Source: an uncultured bacterium (GTDB lineage Bacteria > Cyanobacteriota > Vampirovibrionia > Gastranaerophilales > Gastranaerophilaceae). From it: DNA of 64,000 bases. The DNA is taken from positions 1-64,000 of the forward strand of contig CACZFL010000010.1 of NCBI GenBank assembly GCA_902780525.1, in the 5' to 3' direction. The notes under the pieces are model-generated. The model was not told where the DNA came from and searched no databases. It worked only from the letters and a program-made list of their open reading frames with translations. Positions 25,430 to 36,900 of the stretch are shown one piece after another. Position numbers and translations under genes: made by a program. The first letter of the stretch is position 1. Each line of letters starts with the position of its first letter.

Positions 25430-26128
25430 CTAGCTTACAGAACCGAGCTGACTTATTACTTTTTGCAGATTATTGCTTTCTATTAAGAAAATTTGCCTGT
25501 TTGCTTCAAAATTATTAACAACCGGCTTAACTCTCAAAAACTCGTTCTGCAAAGATACATTTGAATATTCATTATAACCCTGTTTTACATCAGGATTTGT
25601 AACTGCAACACCGTTAGCATCAACAACACCGAGAATTCCTGCATCTGCTAAAGAATTAGTTGTTTTGTCGTAAACACTGACTTTACCTTCAGAATCTACA
25701 ACAACTTTATCAATGTTATCCGGAACTACAGGAAGCTGAATAGGCATACCGGCGTCAGACAAAACAGGAAAATCCTCAAGTGAAAGTAAGTTACCATCTT
25801 TATCCAGTTTAAATCTTCCGTCTCTTGTAAGTTTTACCCCATTTGGAGTCTGAACCTGAAAATAACCTTTATTAGCAAGTGCTATATCAAGCGGATTATT
25901 TGATACCATGATACGCCCGACCTGGTCATCAATCGTTGTTGACAGACCGTGCACTCCAAGGTACTCGGTCATAGAAGAAACTACACCTTCTTTTCTCTGA
26001 TAACCGACTTTATCAAAACCGGCTACGTTTTCGTTAATCATACCTATTAATTGTGTCTGAACGTGCATCGCCCTTATTGATGCGCGCATCCCGTGTTCAC
26101 AAAATCTGACACCGCCATTGATTTGCAT
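25430..26128 (-). CDS. flgF: flagellar rod protein FlgF-like
   Basis: A 232-residue member of the FlgF/FlgG family, the first gene of the flgF-flgG-flgB-flgC operon. It shows the N-terminal rod domain ending in ENVAGFDKVGYQRKE, the core PLDIALANKGYFQVQTPNG near residues 75-93 and a C-terminal helical tail. The N-terminal Asn-x-Ala-Asn motif is altered compared with FlgB and FlgC. GAGG lies nine bases before the ATG. The rod genes are 17 kb away from the fliE-flhA block, so the flagellar genes are scattered. Confidence 0.8.
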   Translation of the reverse strand: MQINGGVRFCEHGMRASIRAMHVQTQLIGMINENVAGFDKVGYQRKEGVVSSMTEYLGVHGLSTTIDDQVGRIMVSNNPLDIALANKGYFQVQTPNGVKLTRDGRFKLDKDGNLLSLEDFPVLSDAGMPIQLPVVPDNIDKVVVDSEGKVSVYDKTTNSLADAGILGVVDANGVAVTNPDVKQGYNEYSNVSLQNEFLRVKPVVNNFEANRQIFLIESNNLQKVISQLGSVS

Positions 26129-26278
26129 AGTTATACCTCTTTTTATTGAGTTTATCGGATAATTCAGCTAAATAATTTAATATTTACACCTAAAATCATC
26201 CATTTAATGTAGTTTTACTATGTTTATAATGGCAACAACGAAAAAGTCAACAAAATGACTTTTGTATATTTTATGAGT

Positions 26279-29200
26279 TTAATTTATCCACTTGAAACTT
26301 CTTACGTAATTATCGCCGTTAATATTACCGTTAATTTCAGCTATAAATTTACGAAAAGCTTTACTGTTAAGCTCTAATCCGGGGATTCTGTTAATTCTTT
26401 CCAAAAGTTTTGAATCCTTTGACAAATCTACTCCGGGTACAATATTAAACAATGTATTTATTGAAACATTACCTATTGGACCAAGCATAGTAGATATATT
26501 CTTTGACAAAAGACCGAGAACTTCCATTTCAGCATTTGAAGTTCCAAAGTTATAACTTCCTGTTATAAACAAACTTAAATCCTTACCTCTGGAAGATATT
26601 TCAATATCGTCCGTTACACCGTTCTTAACTGTCATTTGACCGTAAATCTCAGAAAAGTTACCCGTTTTTAGAGGAACAAGTACATCTATAACATTATTAA
26701 GCGAAAGACTTGTCAAGCCGCCTTTTATAAGGTTTCCAGCTTTTAAAAGATATTCAAGTGAACCCAGTTTTGGCATTCTTCCGTCGATTACATCAAAAAC
26801 AACCGAGCCGTTTAATGTATTCATGCATTTATCAAAATCTGTACCATTACAAGACAATTTGACATTTCCGGTCAGGTCGCCATATATTTGGTTTCCTAAA
26901 CCAAACATTGCAATTGCCATATCATTTGCATCAATATTTTTTGTATTCAAATGAATCCAAGCATTATTATTTAACAGATTATAAGAGAATTTTCCATCAA
27001 TACTTCCGTGCGCTGCATTAAATTTAACTTTATCAACATTAAAAACTTTTTTCTCATTTACAGATATATTCGCATCAACATTTGATACTGTCATATTCCT
27101 CAATATTACACGATCAGCTTTTATTTTAAGATTTTTGATAACAACATTATTAATATCAAATGCCGCAAACGAATCAAGCGAGGAAACATCACTTGCCTGA
27201 ACGGTTTTCAGTCTGTTTGTTATATAGTTTACATCAATGTCTTTTGTATATGCTTCTGCATTTTCTATATAATAAGGCTGAGTTAATTTATTTCTGAATA
27301 AACCTTTAAAAATAATATCATTCCCAAGAACCTCTCCTTTTGATGACAATTCAATAGTTTTGTCTTTAAAAACAAGAGAAATTGTTTTCATTGTTGTATC
27401 AAAAAACGGAATATTAGTTTCTGAAATACTGAAAATCCCTGTCGGATGAGGATTTGTCATTGTTCCGTTAATACGTAAATCCGAAGAGAACTGCCCCTGT
27501 TTAATATTTGGTTTCTTAAATAAAATATTCAGAATTCTGACATCGGTAGGATGACTTGTTTTCAGCCTCAAATCACGAAACAGAATGTCGTTATTTAAAA
27601 TATCAATTCCACCTGATGCCTTCAGCATATTTAAATTTGTACGTTTTTTTGCCTGAGAATCTATTATTTTATCGTAAGAGAATTCCTTTATTTTTATCAT
27701 TGTATTATTGATAACATTCATATCCAAGTCTAAAGTAATTGCATTTTCAATGTCACCAACTGTTGCACCCAAATAATAAATACTGGAGTCTTTTGCAAGA
27801 TTAACTTCCGATTCCAGATTAAAGTTATCCGCCGTGCCTCTCATCCTTGCAAGACAAATAATATCGCCTCTCAGTTTGATAGGATAAATCCTGTTATTAT
27901 TTACGTATTTATCTACGAAAGTTTGTTTTGGTTTTGTATTTACGTATAAATTAAAATCCTGTTTTGCAAATATATTATTTATTCCGCCGTCTGTCAAAAT
28001 AGGCATATCGTCTGCCATAAGGTTAATCTTATTTAATCCGAGATAATTTTTTCTTATATAAATGCTTCCGTTTATTACTTTTACAGGGAGCTCAAGCGGT
28101 GTATAAACAAACTCAATCCCGCCAATATCGGTTGATGCATTAACATTGTTATTAGCGATTTTAGCATTTAAGTTTATTTTACCCTTTTCAAACCTTATAA
28201 GATTTATCATTTTGCTGATATTTTCAGGTATAAAACTGGATTCTGCCAAAGAATTAATCAAAAATAGTTCAAAATCTTGCAATTGAATATTTCCGTTTAA
28301 AACAGGATTAGATGAAATCTTATCAGCGCGGAAATTTAGCTTGAACGAACTTTTTGTATTATCAAAACTGCCGTTAACATTTTTTACAACAAGTTTATCG
28401 TCTTTAAGAGAGATTTTTCCGTTTGATAATTTTAACCTGTTAGTTTTTGCTACATTTAAAATTTGAGCATCAAACTCTGCTTTATCGTACTCAATCTTAT
28501 CCAGTCTGCCTCTATATTTTGCATTAATTTTCACAAAAATATCAGAGATTTCCTGTGCAAATTTATCATTTTTAGGAACAATATCGCGCAGATTGAGTTG
28601 TGGAATACTTACAGCTATATCAGCATACTTATCATTAATAACAGCACTCAGATTCAGTGGAGAATAACCGACAAAAGAAGCTATTTGCATCTGAATATTT
28701 GTATTTTCAAAGTTTATAATACCTGAAACATTGTGCGTAACAATGTTTTGGAGTTTAAATGCGTTGTTGAGAAGTTCCATAGAACCTTTTGAATAAAAGT
28801 TTTTATTAAATTTTGCATCTTCAATATTTTTAATACTGCCATATACTTTTAATTTAAGATTCGTCAATCCCTGAACCATATCAAACGGCGGGATCATATT
28901 TTTTATCTCATCAATCATTGTTGATGTCTTAACAGCTTTGTATAAATCGTCAAGTTTTTGATTGTTTGTAAGCACATCAAAATCAAATTTACCTGACAGA
29001 TTACAAGTTCCGTCGATATGAAAATCTTTGCCGTTGACAAGCCCTTTTTGAAGGTTAAATACAGCATTCTCATCATCAAATTTCAGTACGGCATCAGCAT
29101 TTGTAAGTACAAGGTCAGGAATTTCAAGAAAATGCGTCGTTACATTTTTAAAGTTTAAAACACCCCAGATATGAGGTTTTTTTCTGTTACCTTTAACGAT

Positions 29201-30625
29201 GATATCTATATTACCCTTACCCTTTATATCCATAATCGGCACAGGACCGATAACAAAGTTTAGAATCTCGTGAATCGGAACAACTTTTTCTTCAGCTGTA
29301 GCAAGGTTAACATTCTGAGTACTCCATACCCGCATATCTGAGTACTTAACATTGTATAATTCAACTCCGCCTCTGACATTAACTTTTTCATTATACCCGG
29401 CAGGAACAACTACATCAAAATTTAAGTATTTACCTTTAAAGTCAAGCTTAACACCGGCTCCTGACGCATTTGGAATTGGCTTGGTCAATATACCGTTGTT
29501 TACAAAAATATGTCCGTTTACAGAAGGTTCAAGATTATCTCCTTTTACAGAGAAATTACCTATTATGTCTCCATAGAATTTGTACTTTTTCAATTTATAT
29601 GCATCAATGTCTTCTGTTTTAAAAGGAGGAAGCATTCCGATAAAGTCTTCAATTTTTGATTTGTTAAGCCTTACATTTATGTTGTATTCAGGAATTGGGC
29701 GATCCAGATAATCCGAAATCGTACCGTTTAAAACTGTATCAATATTTGCTGACCTAATTTCTGCATTATTAAAGGCAATTGCCTTTCTCGTTAAATCTAA
29801 ACCTGATGTAATATTTAATTTTTCCGGAAAAACTATGGATTTTGCTTCATCTTTTCGTCTGATTTCAATACCTTTTAATAAAGCTGATAAGTGTTGTTTA
29901 TCAATATCAGCATCAATAGTTCCTTTGGCATATACAAAATCCTGCGGCATATAATTTTTTAAATAATCTGCTATCGGTGATATATCCAGATTTAAAATAT
30001 GAATATTTATTATACTTTTTTTGACATTGTTATTTTTTGGCAAAAAAATGTTTATATCTTCTTTTGAGACGGCATTATTTATATTAAACTCGCTTTTTAA
30101 ATTAAACTTAACAAATCTCCCATTGTTTATATAAAATATATTTTCTGCGGTACATAAAGCCTTTTGACCGGTTTCTTTTTGAGTTAAAATTGTCCTAATA
30201 TTTTTTATATCAATGGAATCACATATTACCCTGGTTTTGTTTATAAGTTTAAGAATTTTTTTATCGGGCTTTGAATTTACATCTAATATCGCATTTAAGT
30301 TGAAATTATCGGCAAGAATATTATCTATATGAATCCTTCCTGAAAACAGAGGCAAAATTCTGATTTTGAGATTAAGATTATCAACCTGCAAACTGTCATC
30401 ATTATTTTTAGATTTTACGGAAATATTTTTTGCTTCTAATGTAGCAATGGGAATTATATTGAGATGCAGACGTGGCTTTTCAATTTTAACCTCATATTGT
30501 GTGTTGTAGGATAAATTCTCGCATATAACGTGAACTATCCTCGAAAAAAATAACGGAATAATACATAACCAAAATATTAAAACACTTATTGTTAATACTG
30601 TATATTTATATAAATCTCGTCTCAT
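26279..30625 (-). CDS. AsmA/TamB-like giant envelope protein
   Basis: A 1,448-residue protein anchored by one N-terminal membrane helix (residues 8-32) with the rest in the periplasm. The body is a long succession of beta-strand-rich, Asn/Lys-rich segments starting with the AsmA-type opening (IEKPRLHLNIIPIATLEAKNISV near residues 48-70). It ends with an AsmA-like C-terminal domain (GDLTGNVKLSCNGTD near residue 1250). Such bridge-like repeating-beta-groove proteins carry phospholipid to the outer membrane. The ATG at 30623-30625 has no clear Shine-Dalgarno sequence; a GTG two codons earlier is possible. It follows the TPR gene by 47 bases and is the last of a long same-strand run. No TamA partner is visible. 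Confidence 0.78.
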   Translation of the reverse strand: MRRDLYKYTVLTISVLIFWLCIIPLFFSRIVHVICENLSYNTQYEVKIEKPRLHLNIIPIATLEAKNISVKSKNNDDSLQVDNLNLKIRILPLFSGRIHIDNILADNFNLNAILDVNSKPDKKILKLINKTRVICDSIDIKNIRTILTQKETGQKALCTAENIFYINNGRFVKFNLKSEFNINNAVSKEDINIFLPKNNNVKKSIINIHILNLDISPIADYLKNYMPQDFVYAKGTIDADIDKQHLSALLKGIEIRRKDEAKSIVFPEKLNITSGLDLTRKAIAFNNAEIRSANIDTVLNGTISDYLDRPIPEYNINVRLNKSKIEDFIGMLPPFKTEDIDAYKLKKYKFYGDIIGNFSVKGDNLEPSVNGHIFVNNGILTKPIPNASGAGVKLDFKGKYLNFDVVVPAGYNEKVNVRGGVELYNVKYSDMRVWSTQNVNLATAEEKVVPIHEILNFVIGPVPIMDIKGKGNIDIIVKGNRKKPHIWGVLNFKNVTTHFLEIPDLVLTNADAVLKFDDENAVFNLQKGLVNGKDFHIDGTCNLSGKFDFDVLTNNQKLDDLYKAVKTSTMIDEIKNMIPPFDMVQGLTNLKLKVYGSIKNIEDAKFNKNFYSKGSMELLNNAFKLQNIVTHNVSGIINFENTNIQMQIASFVGYSPLNLSAVINDKYADIAVSIPQLNLRDIVPKNDKFAQEISDIFVKINAKYRGRLDKIEYDKAEFDAQILNVAKTNRLKLSNGKISLKDDKLVVKNVNGSFDNTKSSFKLNFRADKISSNPVLNGNIQLQDFELFLINSLAESSFIPENISKMINLIRFEKGKINLNAKIANNNVNASTDIGGIEFVYTPLELPVKVINGSIYIRKNYLGLNKINLMADDMPILTDGGINNIFAKQDFNLYVNTKPKQTFVDKYVNNNRIYPIKLRGDIICLARMRGTADNFNLESEVNLAKDSSIYYLGATVGDIENAITLDLDMNVINNTMIKIKEFSYDKIIDSQAKKRTNLNMLKASGGIDILNNDILFRDLRLKTSHPTDVRILNILFKKPNIKQGQFSSDLRINGTMTNPHPTGIFSISETNIPFFDTTMKTISLVFKDKTIELSSKGEVLGNDIIFKGLFRNKLTQPYYIENAEAYTKDIDVNYITNRLKTVQASDVSSLDSFAAFDINNVVIKNLKIKADRVILRNMTVSNVDANISVNEKKVFNVDKVKFNAAHGSIDGKFSYNLLNNNAWIHLNTKNIDANDMAIAMFGLGNQIYGDLTGNVKLSCNGTDFDKCMNTLNGSVVFDVIDGRMPKLGSLEYLLKAGNLIKGGLTSLSLNNVIDVLVPLKTGNFSEIYGQMTVKNGVTDDIEISSRGKDLSLFITGSYNFGTSNAEMEVLGLLSKNISTMLGPIGNVSINTLFNIVPGVDLSKDSKLLERINRIPGLELNSKAFRKFIAEINGNINGDNYVRSFKWIN

Positions 30626-30672
30626 TACCACAAGTCTTGTACAATAGAATTAATACACATTCCCAGTCCCCA

Positions 30673-31458
30673 TCAAATAATCGACAGCGGAAAATCTTTG
30701 ATGTTAATAGTTTTATCCAAAATCGAAACACCGTCTTCGGGTATATAAGAAGATATTGACTTTGCCTTATTTATATCCTCAAGAGCACCCTGTGTATCGC
30801 CATTTCTCTTTTTAAAATACGAACGTTCCATAAAAACAACTTCACTGTTTGGTTTCAACTCGGCAAGGTAATCATACAACTGCAATGCAGAGTCAACATC
30901 TCCTGATTTTTCATATACATATGCTCTGCACACATATCCGGACACAGCTTTGCTGCTCTTGACTAATATCGTTTTGCAATAAGTTTCCGCTTCTTTAAAT
31001 TTGGATTCATCAGCCAATAATATTGCCATACGCAGATTATCATTTGTATCCGGATTTTTAATAGCCTGCAAATCTGTTAATGCTCCTTTTTTATCACCAT
31101 AATAAAGTTTTATCAACGCAGCATCCTTGTATAGCAGTGACAAATTACCATTTTCCGGGCTTCCAGAGAAGGATGCAATTGCTCTGTCAATTTCTCTGTA
31201 CGCAGGAGCTGGATTTTTGGGATAAGCCTTTGTAAGATAAACGGCATTGTTTCTGTAATGAATATATTCCGGAGTTTTATTAATATGCAATACCCTTAGT
31301 ACGCTGTATAAGATGTTATCAGCCCAGTAGCAAGACTGGATAAAACCGCTGTAATTCGGATAAAACAACCACACCATAAATATAATAAAAATTACAAAAC
31401 CATATTTGTTTTTGGAGTTCTCCTGAAGTTTTTTTTGATAATCAAATAATGATGACAT
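30673..31458 (-). CDS. membrane-anchored TPR protein
   Basis: A 261-residue protein with a basic N-terminus, one membrane helix near residues 20-37 (FVIFIIFMVWLFY), then three to four tetratricopeptide repeats in the periplasm. Recognisable repeats include KDAALIKLYYGDKKGALTDL, ADESKFKEAETYCKTIL and CRAYVYEKSGDVDSALQLYDYL. TPRs mediate protein contacts. The position before the AsmA-like gene and after the HExxH gene suggests an envelope-assembly role, but that is inference. AGGAG lies about eight bases before the ATG. Confidence 0.8.
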   Translation of the reverse strand: MSSLFDYQKKLQENSKNKYGFVIFIIFMVWLFYPNYSGFIQSCYWADNILYSVLRVLHINKTPEYIHYRNNAVYLTKAYPKNPAPAYREIDRAIASFSGSPENGNLSLLYKDAALIKLYYGDKKGALTDLQAIKNPDTNDNLRMAILLADESKFKEAETYCKTILVKSSKAVSGYVCRAYVYEKSGDVDSALQLYDYLAELKPNSEVVFMERSYFKKRNGDTQGALEDINKAKSISSYIPEDGVSILDKTINIKDFPLSII

Positions 31459-31522
31459 GCCGAACTCTCCTCTTATTTACCTACTTCTATAATACATAAA
31501 TCTTGGCAAAAAATAAAGTCTT

Positions 31523-32299
31523 TTAATGAAAAATATTATTAAGTTTTTTTATATAAGGATTATCTGACTTCCTTATAACAGAAGTTGCCAAAGGTGCAGC
31601 CTCTGAAGTATATTCCGGATTTGTATAATATGAAGCAATAAACCTTGCAAATAATTCCGAAGGACTATTATAGTACTTGTTTAACCTTGATATTTTGGAA
31701 TTAATTCTACTAATAGCTCTCTGTTTTGATTTTATAAGCAAGTATAAAATTTCCTCTTCGCTGAGCGGATAATCATTAAGCTTATCGACAGAATAAAGCT
31801 TTCCGTCAAATTTTACACGATCATACTTTAAAAGGTATCTAAACGGATAACTTATTCTTTCATATTCCTTATGTTTTTCAGACAATTTAAAATTCGGCTC
31901 ATAACATTTTATATTTTTTACGAGAGTTTTTATTTCTTCACTCAAAACGTTTTTTTTTGTATAAAGAGCAGACGCAAAATCTTTTGGAACTTCATTAACA
32001 GTAATTTTTATGAGTTCTTCTTTTATATCGTCATTAAAATTATCAAAGAAAAAATCAAGCGATTTAAGAGTTCTGTCACCCAAATAATGGATATAGTGCG
32101 CAAACTCATGTAAAACTACAGAAATAATATTATCTTCTAATACATTATCAGATATATCAATCCTGTAATTATTATAGCTGCGCATAAAAATACCTTTATG
32201 CCCGCGGGCTTTATTTTTTCCTATATTTAAGCTTATACCCAGAGAAGACAAATACTCTTTCAGGATTAAGATTAAGATTCTGTTTCTTTCACAAGCCAT
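31523..32299 (-). CDS. putative zinc metallopeptidase (HEFAH motif)
   Basis: A 258-residue protein with HEFAH at residues 64-68, a gluzincin-type zinc site. A candidate third ligand is Glu215 in SPSELFARFIASYY. The spacing of about 145 residues and the surrounding helices resemble IrrE/ImmA or SprT-like peptidases, but I cannot place it in a named family. It has no signal peptide and is Lys/Tyr-rich. The ATG lies inside the 3' end of cutA (28-base overlap) and only a weak TGAAG precedes it, so translation probably depends on coupling. Confidence 0.7.
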   Translation of the reverse strand: MACERNRILILILKEYLSSLGISLNIGKNKARGHKGIFMRSYNNYRIDISDNVLEDNIISVVLHEFAHYIHYLGDRTLKSLDFFFDNFNDDIKEELIKITVNEVPKDFASALYTKKNVLSEEIKTLVKNIKCYEPNFKLSEKHKEYERISYPFRYLLKYDRVKFDGKLYSVDKLNDYPLSEEEILYLLIKSKQRAISRINSKISRLNKYYNSPSELFARFIASYYTNPEYTSEAAPLATSVIRKSDNPYIKKLNNIFH

Positions 32300-32589
32300 T
32301 TCAAATAATCTTCACTGCAATCTACAACAGGTAGTGCAATAATTTCAGGGACTGTATATGAGTGCATATCCTCAATTACAAGTTTTACTTTTCCGTAATT
32401 TGCCCTTCTTGTTTTTATCATCAGAAGAATTTCTTTTTCTTCGTTTATTTCTCCGTCCCAAGAAAATGTAGAACGAACATTTTCTATCTGACTGACACAT
32501 GCAGCCAACTTATGCTTTAATAAAACTTTTGTAATTTCTTTTGCCAATTTTTTTTCAGGCACCGTGCAATATATCACTATAATATCCAT
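32272..32589 (-). CDS. cutA: CutA family protein
   Basis: A small trimeric protein of the CutA1 family, historically linked to divalent cation tolerance; the true function is unsettled. The 105 residues show the typical VIYCTVPEKKLAKEIT opening, LAACVSQIENVRSTFSWDG near residues 31-49 and the EEKEILLMIKT strand. The ATG at 32587-32589 has AAGGGG seven bases upstream; an ATG two codons earlier abuts the Shine-Dalgarno sequence. It follows glcD by 11 bases and overlaps the peptidase gene. Confidence 0.92.
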   Translation of the reverse strand: MDIIVIYCTVPEKKLAKEITKVLLKHKLAACVSQIENVRSTFSWDGEINEEKEILLMIKTRRANYGKVKLVIEDMHSYTVPEIIALPVVDCSEDYLKWLVKETES

Positions 32590-32600
32590 AAACATACCCC

Positions 32601-33989
32601 TTACATTTTAAAAATTTTTCCCGGATTTAATATACCGGCAGGATCTAAAAGCGTCTTTATTTTGCGCATTTGCTCAATAACATCATTGCCTAATATTTTT
32701 TCTGTGTACGATATCTTTTCAATACCGACACCGTGTTCAGCTGAAATAGTACCGCCTAAAGAGATTGCCAATGCATAAATCTCACTTTTTGCACTCATCA
32801 AATTTCTATATTCTTCTTCTTTCTCAAGATTTAACGCAATCTGCGGATGAACGTTACCATCACCAACATGACCTACTATACAAACCTGAAGATTATACTT
32901 ATTGCAAATATCCCTGCAGCCACATACCATTTTTGATAACGCAGACCTTGGAACAATAACATCATCCGTTACAACATCCGGTGCCAACTTTGCAGTAGCA
33001 CCGTAACTTGCACGTCTTGCAGTCCATACAGCTTCCATTTCATCCTTGTTAAATACTGATACAATATCAGAAGCCCCGTTCTCACGCAATGCATTTTCGA
33101 CACGGTTTAACTGAGTTCCCATTGAAGAAGCAAAACCGTCAACTTCTATTAAAAGCATACACTCTTTGTCCGTTTTTAAACCGCTTGGTATAAATCTTTC
33201 AACTGTATTTATTGCATTTTTATCCATAAAATCAATTGTCGAAGGGAAAATTCTTGCCCTGATTATTCCATTGACACCTGATACAGCTTTTTCTATACTG
33301 TCAAAGTAAGCTGTAATAAGGGCATTCGCTTCAGGTTTCGGAATAAGTTTCAGTTCTGCCTCAACAACTACTGCAAGAGTGCCTTCGCTGCCTATTATTA
33401 GCTGATTTAAATGATATCCTACCGCATCTTTTATTGTACCCGAACCCAGACGTAAAAGAGTTCCATCTGCCAAAACAACCTTGAGACTTAATATATAATC
33501 TTTTGTTGTACCATACTTAAATGATTTTGCACCGCCTGAAGACTGAGCAATACTTCCGCCGATTGTTGAAACTTTAAAATTTGCAGGGTCCGGCGGGTAA
33601 AACAACCCGGCAGATTCCGCCATATTTTTAATATCCGCTAATACAACACCCGGCTGCACTCTCATGGTCATGTCATCAGGGTTAAATTCCAATATTTTAT
33701 TCATTTTGGAAAAGTTTAAAACGATTCCACCTTCAGTACAAACACAGGAACCCACCATATTTGTCCCGGCACCTCTTGATATAATAGGGATATTATGAAT
33801 ATTTGCATATTTTACTATATTTTGAACATCTTCTATCGTTTCAGCAAAAACAACAATATCAGGAAGTTTTGTTGACTTGCTCAAGTTTGCTGAATCTTCG
33901 GCGTAACAATATCTCTCCTCTTCTGTGAAAAGGATATTGTCTTTTGCTAATACTTTTTTTAAATCATTTATACTATTTTTCAACAACAT
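32601..33989 (-). CDS. glcD: FAD-linked oxidase, GlcD/D-lactate dehydrogenase family
   Basis: A 462-residue flavoprotein of the VAO/PCMH family oxidising D-2-hydroxy acids such as glycolate or D-lactate. Visible are the FAD-binding segment IPIISRGAGTNMVGSC near residues 67-82, STIGGSIAQSSGGAKSFKYG near 140-159, and the C-terminal VGHVGDGNVHPQIALN and GTISAEHGVGIEK blocks. It lacks a membrane anchor. The partner subunits GlcE/GlcF are not adjacent. It overlaps the end of the giant coiled-coil gene by 17 bases, an odd pairing with no functional explanation. Confidence 0.9.
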   Translation of the reverse strand: MLLKNSINDLKKVLAKDNILFTEEERYCYAEDSANLSKSTKLPDIVVFAETIEDVQNIVKYANIHNIPIISRGAGTNMVGSCVCTEGGIVLNFSKMNKILEFNPDDMTMRVQPGVVLADIKNMAESAGLFYPPDPANFKVSTIGGSIAQSSGGAKSFKYGTTKDYILSLKVVLADGTLLRLGSGTIKDAVGYHLNQLIIGSEGTLAVVVEAELKLIPKPEANALITAYFDSIEKAVSGVNGIIRARIFPSTIDFMDKNAINTVERFIPSGLKTDKECMLLIEVDGFASSMGTQLNRVENALRENGASDIVSVFNKDEMEAVWTARRASYGATAKLAPDVVTDDVIVPRSALSKMVCGCRDICNKYNLQVCIVGHVGDGNVHPQIALNLEKEEEYRNLMSAKSEIYALAISLGGTISAEHGVGIEKISYTEKILGNDVIEQMRKIKTLLDPAGILNPGKIFKM

Positions 33990-36900
33990 TTGATGCTATT
34001 TTTTCAATGCTCTTATTTAACTTAGCGAGCTGTTTATCCATTCCGCCGACTTTTTTTGTAAGCTGAGCCGTATCTTTATTATCCACCAAAGATACAACTT
34101 CTTCCAGTTTTGTTTCCAAAGAACTTATTTTATCTTGCTGGGATACAAATTTTTCTTCCATAACTGATAAAAATTTATTCAGAGCGTCTTCTATCGGTTT
34201 TGAATCTGCTTTTGATTTTTTAGAATTTACGTTGGACGCTACAATTATTTTATCCAGTTTAGCTTCCAATGAAGAAATGCGTTTTGCCTGTTTGTCAAAA
34301 ACCTGCTCCAGTGCATTTACAAGTTCTGCAGAATTTTCATTATCCTGAGATTCAGCTCTTAAATCCTCAAGCATAACTCTAATCTGACCTATATCGTCAA
34401 GTGTTTCGACCTTGTCAGAAATTGATGCAAGCTGCTCACCTGCTTTATCAACCCATTCTGCAAGATATTCAAACACCTGGTTAAATACCTGGTTTGTCTG
34501 CGCTCCGTTTTGTATCATCGTATTAATTGCTGCAAGCTTGTAATCAAGTTTATCAATGCCGGATTCGTGTGCAAAATTTCTTGTACGTTCGTCTAAATCG
34601 TCTATTACAAGCTTAAAGTCCTGTAAATTATCCTGAAGAGTTTTATATGATTCGTCAGATGTAAGAATAAGTTTGTTTGTACGTGTGCTTATACTTACTA
34701 TGTCTTCTGCAAGAGTACTGAACTCTTTTTTAAACTCATCTGCCTCAAATTTCGGCATTTCAGACTTTATTGTTTCAACTATTTGGTAAATACCGTTTGT
34801 TGAGCTTATCAGTTCCTCAAATTCTTTTGATTTATTATCGGCTTTCATTTCATTCATTGCAATACGTAGATTTGCAATATCCGATTCCAAATCCTGGAAG
34901 CTGTAAACATAGTCAATCTCACCATCAGAAGACATAATTGAAGTTAATTTTTCATTTATCAAATCAATATCTTCTTTTAATTCATCAAGCTTATTATCAA
35001 CTATTGCAACATTTTCTTTTACATCACCGATATCACCTGTCGTTGTTACTATATGACTTAATATTGTAATAAGTTCAGAGTGTTTTTCCTGTATAAAATC
35101 AAGTATTTCTTCCTGCTCGGTAATGAACGATATCTGGTTGAAAATATCGATAAATTGAGTAATTATATCAGATTTCAAATCTCCAAGCTGCTTAGTTATT
35201 GAATTAACTGAATCATCCTGAACGCCAAGCTTATCTGATATTTCTGCCAATGATTTAGTTATATTGTGTTTTACAAGCGTATTCATTTCCATTATTTCAG
35301 GAAGACTTGTACCGCAAACTTCGTTTATATCTTCAAGAAATCCTAACTGATCATTAACAAGATTTTCCAATCCTCTTATCTGATTGCGTACAGACTCATG
35401 GAACGCTTCATCAAAAGATTTATTCATTATTTGTGCTTTTAAATCTGCAAAGCTTAATTTTAACTCATCAACGGATTTATTGATGCCGCCTACAAGAGTT
35501 TTAAGATTATTATTGATTTCGTCTTTTGAATCAGTAAATCTTACCACTAGCTCTGTTACAGATGTTGAGATTTGTTCAAAAGATTTATTATACTGAGTTG
35601 AAAGAACCTTAACTTCTTCGTATTTGTCAACAATTGTGTCTGTAAACTTCTTATCAAGTAATCCGAATTTTTCATCAAGTTTTTCTGAAACATTTGCTTT
35701 TATAAATTCCTGAAGCTGAGAGTTTAGCTTTTCTGACATTGAATTAATCAGAATTTCGTTTGTTGTTCGAAGATCAGATATACTATCCGCAAACACACTC
35801 GCCTGAAGAAGCTTATTAATATTTTCAGTTGTATCATCAACTGTTTTAACAAGCTCTGACCTCAAAGAATCAATTTTTGCATCAAGAACAGTTGCATCGG
35901 TTTTTATATCCAGATATGATTTTAAATCATTAACCGCATCTATAATGTATCCTGAAATACTTCCTTCAATAGATGTTGAAAGTCTGGTTAAATCATCTTT
36001 TTGAGCATCTTTAAGTGAATTCAAATCTTCAGTCAATTCCCCAAGAAGTATATCTGTTTCTTTTTCTATTTCAGTTTTAAGAAGTTTGGAATGTTCCTCT
36101 ACAAGCTTTACTATTACTTCTTTGCAAACATTTGAATTTTGCTTAATATTTTCAAGTTGATTTTCTAACTCAAAAGTTTTTTCCTCAAGAGATTTTCCTA
36201 TATTATCATATCCTTCGGCAGCTGAAGTATTAAGTAAATCTGCAGATGAAAGAATATCTGCCTTCACATTATCTTTCAATTCATCAGCTATCTTATTAAA
36301 CTCAGCCTGCATTTCCTTTAACTGAGCTTGCTGTATGCTGAGCCTTGTTAACTCATCTTTATCAAGACGTTCATTTATTGATAATAAATCATTTCTGAAT
36401 TCTGAAAGTCCTGCAGATATATCTTCTGACAGTTTTGAATTGGAATTTGTATATTGTGTAACAAATGTAAGCATATTCTCGTCAAAGAATATTCGCAGCT
36501 TTTCATTTATATTATCAAATCCCGGTTTAAGTTCCTCTTCAATTATTGAATGTAATTTTTCTCCTAACTGAGCAAAGCTTGAGTCATATTTACCGCTAAC
36601 AGCAGCAAACCCGGGTTTTATTTCATTCTCAACTATTGAATGTAATCCATTTTCGATGCGTACAAATTTTGAATCATTATTTTCATTTACGGAAGCAAAT
36701 CCCGGTTTAAGTTCTTCTTCAATTATTGAATGTAACTTTTCTTCTATGCTTGCAAATTTAGAGTTACTATTTTCATTTACTGAAGCAAATTCCGGTTTAA
36801 GCTCTTCTATTACTGAATGTAACTTAAGCTCTTCTATTACTGAATGTAACTTTTCTTCTATGCTTGCAAACTTAGAATCATTATTTTCATTTATGGAAAC

